The notes beneath the pieces were generated by a model, which saw only the letters and a program-made list of their open reading frames with translations, was not told the DNA's origin and searched no databases. The position numbers and the translations under genes were made by a program. From positions 1 to 6,359 of the forward strand of contig CAKSPN010000109.1 of NCBI GenBank assembly GCA_934481375.1: a stretch of 6,359 nt of DNA. Direction: 5' to 3'. Shown one piece after another: positions 6,149-6,359 of the stretch (its first letter is position 1; the number at the start of each line of letters is the position of its first letter). The stretch comes from an uncultured Clostridia bacterium (lineage in GTDB: Bacteria > Bacillota > Clostridia > UBA1381).

Positions 6149-6359
6149 ATGCAGCAAATAAGCGGAAAAGAACTTATTTCGGAGCTTACTCTCGAAAAGC
6201 TTGAAAGCGCCTGCGGAAGTGAAATAACTTTCAGCGCCTGTGTTCATAAAATTCGTGATATGGGCGGATTTTCATTTGTAATACTGCGTACGGGCAGATA
6301 CCTTTTGCAGTCAACTTATTCGGCTGATACCTGCAAAGGAAAGCTTGATGATTTATGTG
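6149..6359 (+). CDS. aspS: Probable aspartyl-tRNA synthetase (non-discriminating type), N-terminal fragment
   Basis: Partial gene cut by the right edge; 70 codons are visible. The ATG at 6149 is preceded by AAAGGAA (6132-6138) with 10 bases between, and starts 17 bases after gatB. After a short helical start (MQQISGKELISELTLEKL), residues 26-58 look like the N-terminal OB-fold that binds the anticodon in class IIb synthetases, especially VHKIRDMGGFSFVILRTGRY (32-51) followed by LLQSTYS, as in archaeal-type AspRS. Next to gatCAB this suggests a non-discriminating AspRS that charges tRNA(Asn) with Asp to feed the amidotransferase. The class II catalytic motifs lie beyond the window, so an asparaginyl-tRNA synthetase cannot be excluded. 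Specificity is inferred from context; the OB-fold type is what the sequence supports. Confidence 0.75.
   Translation, partial: MQQISGKELISELTLEKLESACGSEITFSACVHKIRDMGGFSFVILRTGRYLLQSTYSADTCKGKLDDLC

Noticed and set aside
5717..6247. 176-residue open frame on the minus strand opposite gatB and the aspS start
   Set aside because: Its hydrophobic product is explained as the complement of the gatB and aspS codons; it spans two real genes and has no supporting signals.

Overview
The window looks like a moderate-GC Firmicute of the class Clostridia, probably an uncultured gut-type lineage. The grounds are strong Shine-Dalgarno sites, ordinary TAA/TGA/TAG stops, frequent ATA isoleucine codons, and a gene order I associate with Clostridia (DUF512 protein, der, plsY). 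No species can be named from sequence alone. Nothing points to a mobile element, phage or CRISPR array, and every coding region is intact or merely cut by the window edge.

Layout: two operons diverge from one AT-rich intergenic region of about 275 bp (2713-2987). The leftward operon holds a PDZ/Fe-S (radical-SAM-like, DUF512) protein, then the ribosome-assembly GTPase der, then the first 17 codons of a probable plsY, which overlaps der by 4 bases. The rightward operon holds gatC, gatA and gatB, the complete tRNA-dependent amidotransferase. It is followed by the start of a gene that looks like the N-terminal OB-fold of an aspartyl-tRNA synthetase. Together these would form a two-step route: mischarging of tRNA(Asn) with Asp, then amidation to Asn-tRNA(Asn). 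GatCAB may also convert Glu-tRNA(Gln) to Gln-tRNA(Gln).

The intergenic region carries most of what is unusual. The gat promoter is a good extended -10 promoter, and it is followed almost at once by a textbook Rho-independent terminator lying before gatC, with no room for a T-box. On the leftward side, a 10-bp long-range pairing could cover the DUF512 start codon. GatC has an unusually asparagine-rich linker, which is suggestive because this enzyme supplies Asn-tRNA.

Overall this is mainly a housekeeping region. I do not see a new multi-gene system. The points most worth a second look are the leader attenuator, the Asn-rich GatC, the sequestered DUF512 start, and the poorly characterised DUF512 protein itself.
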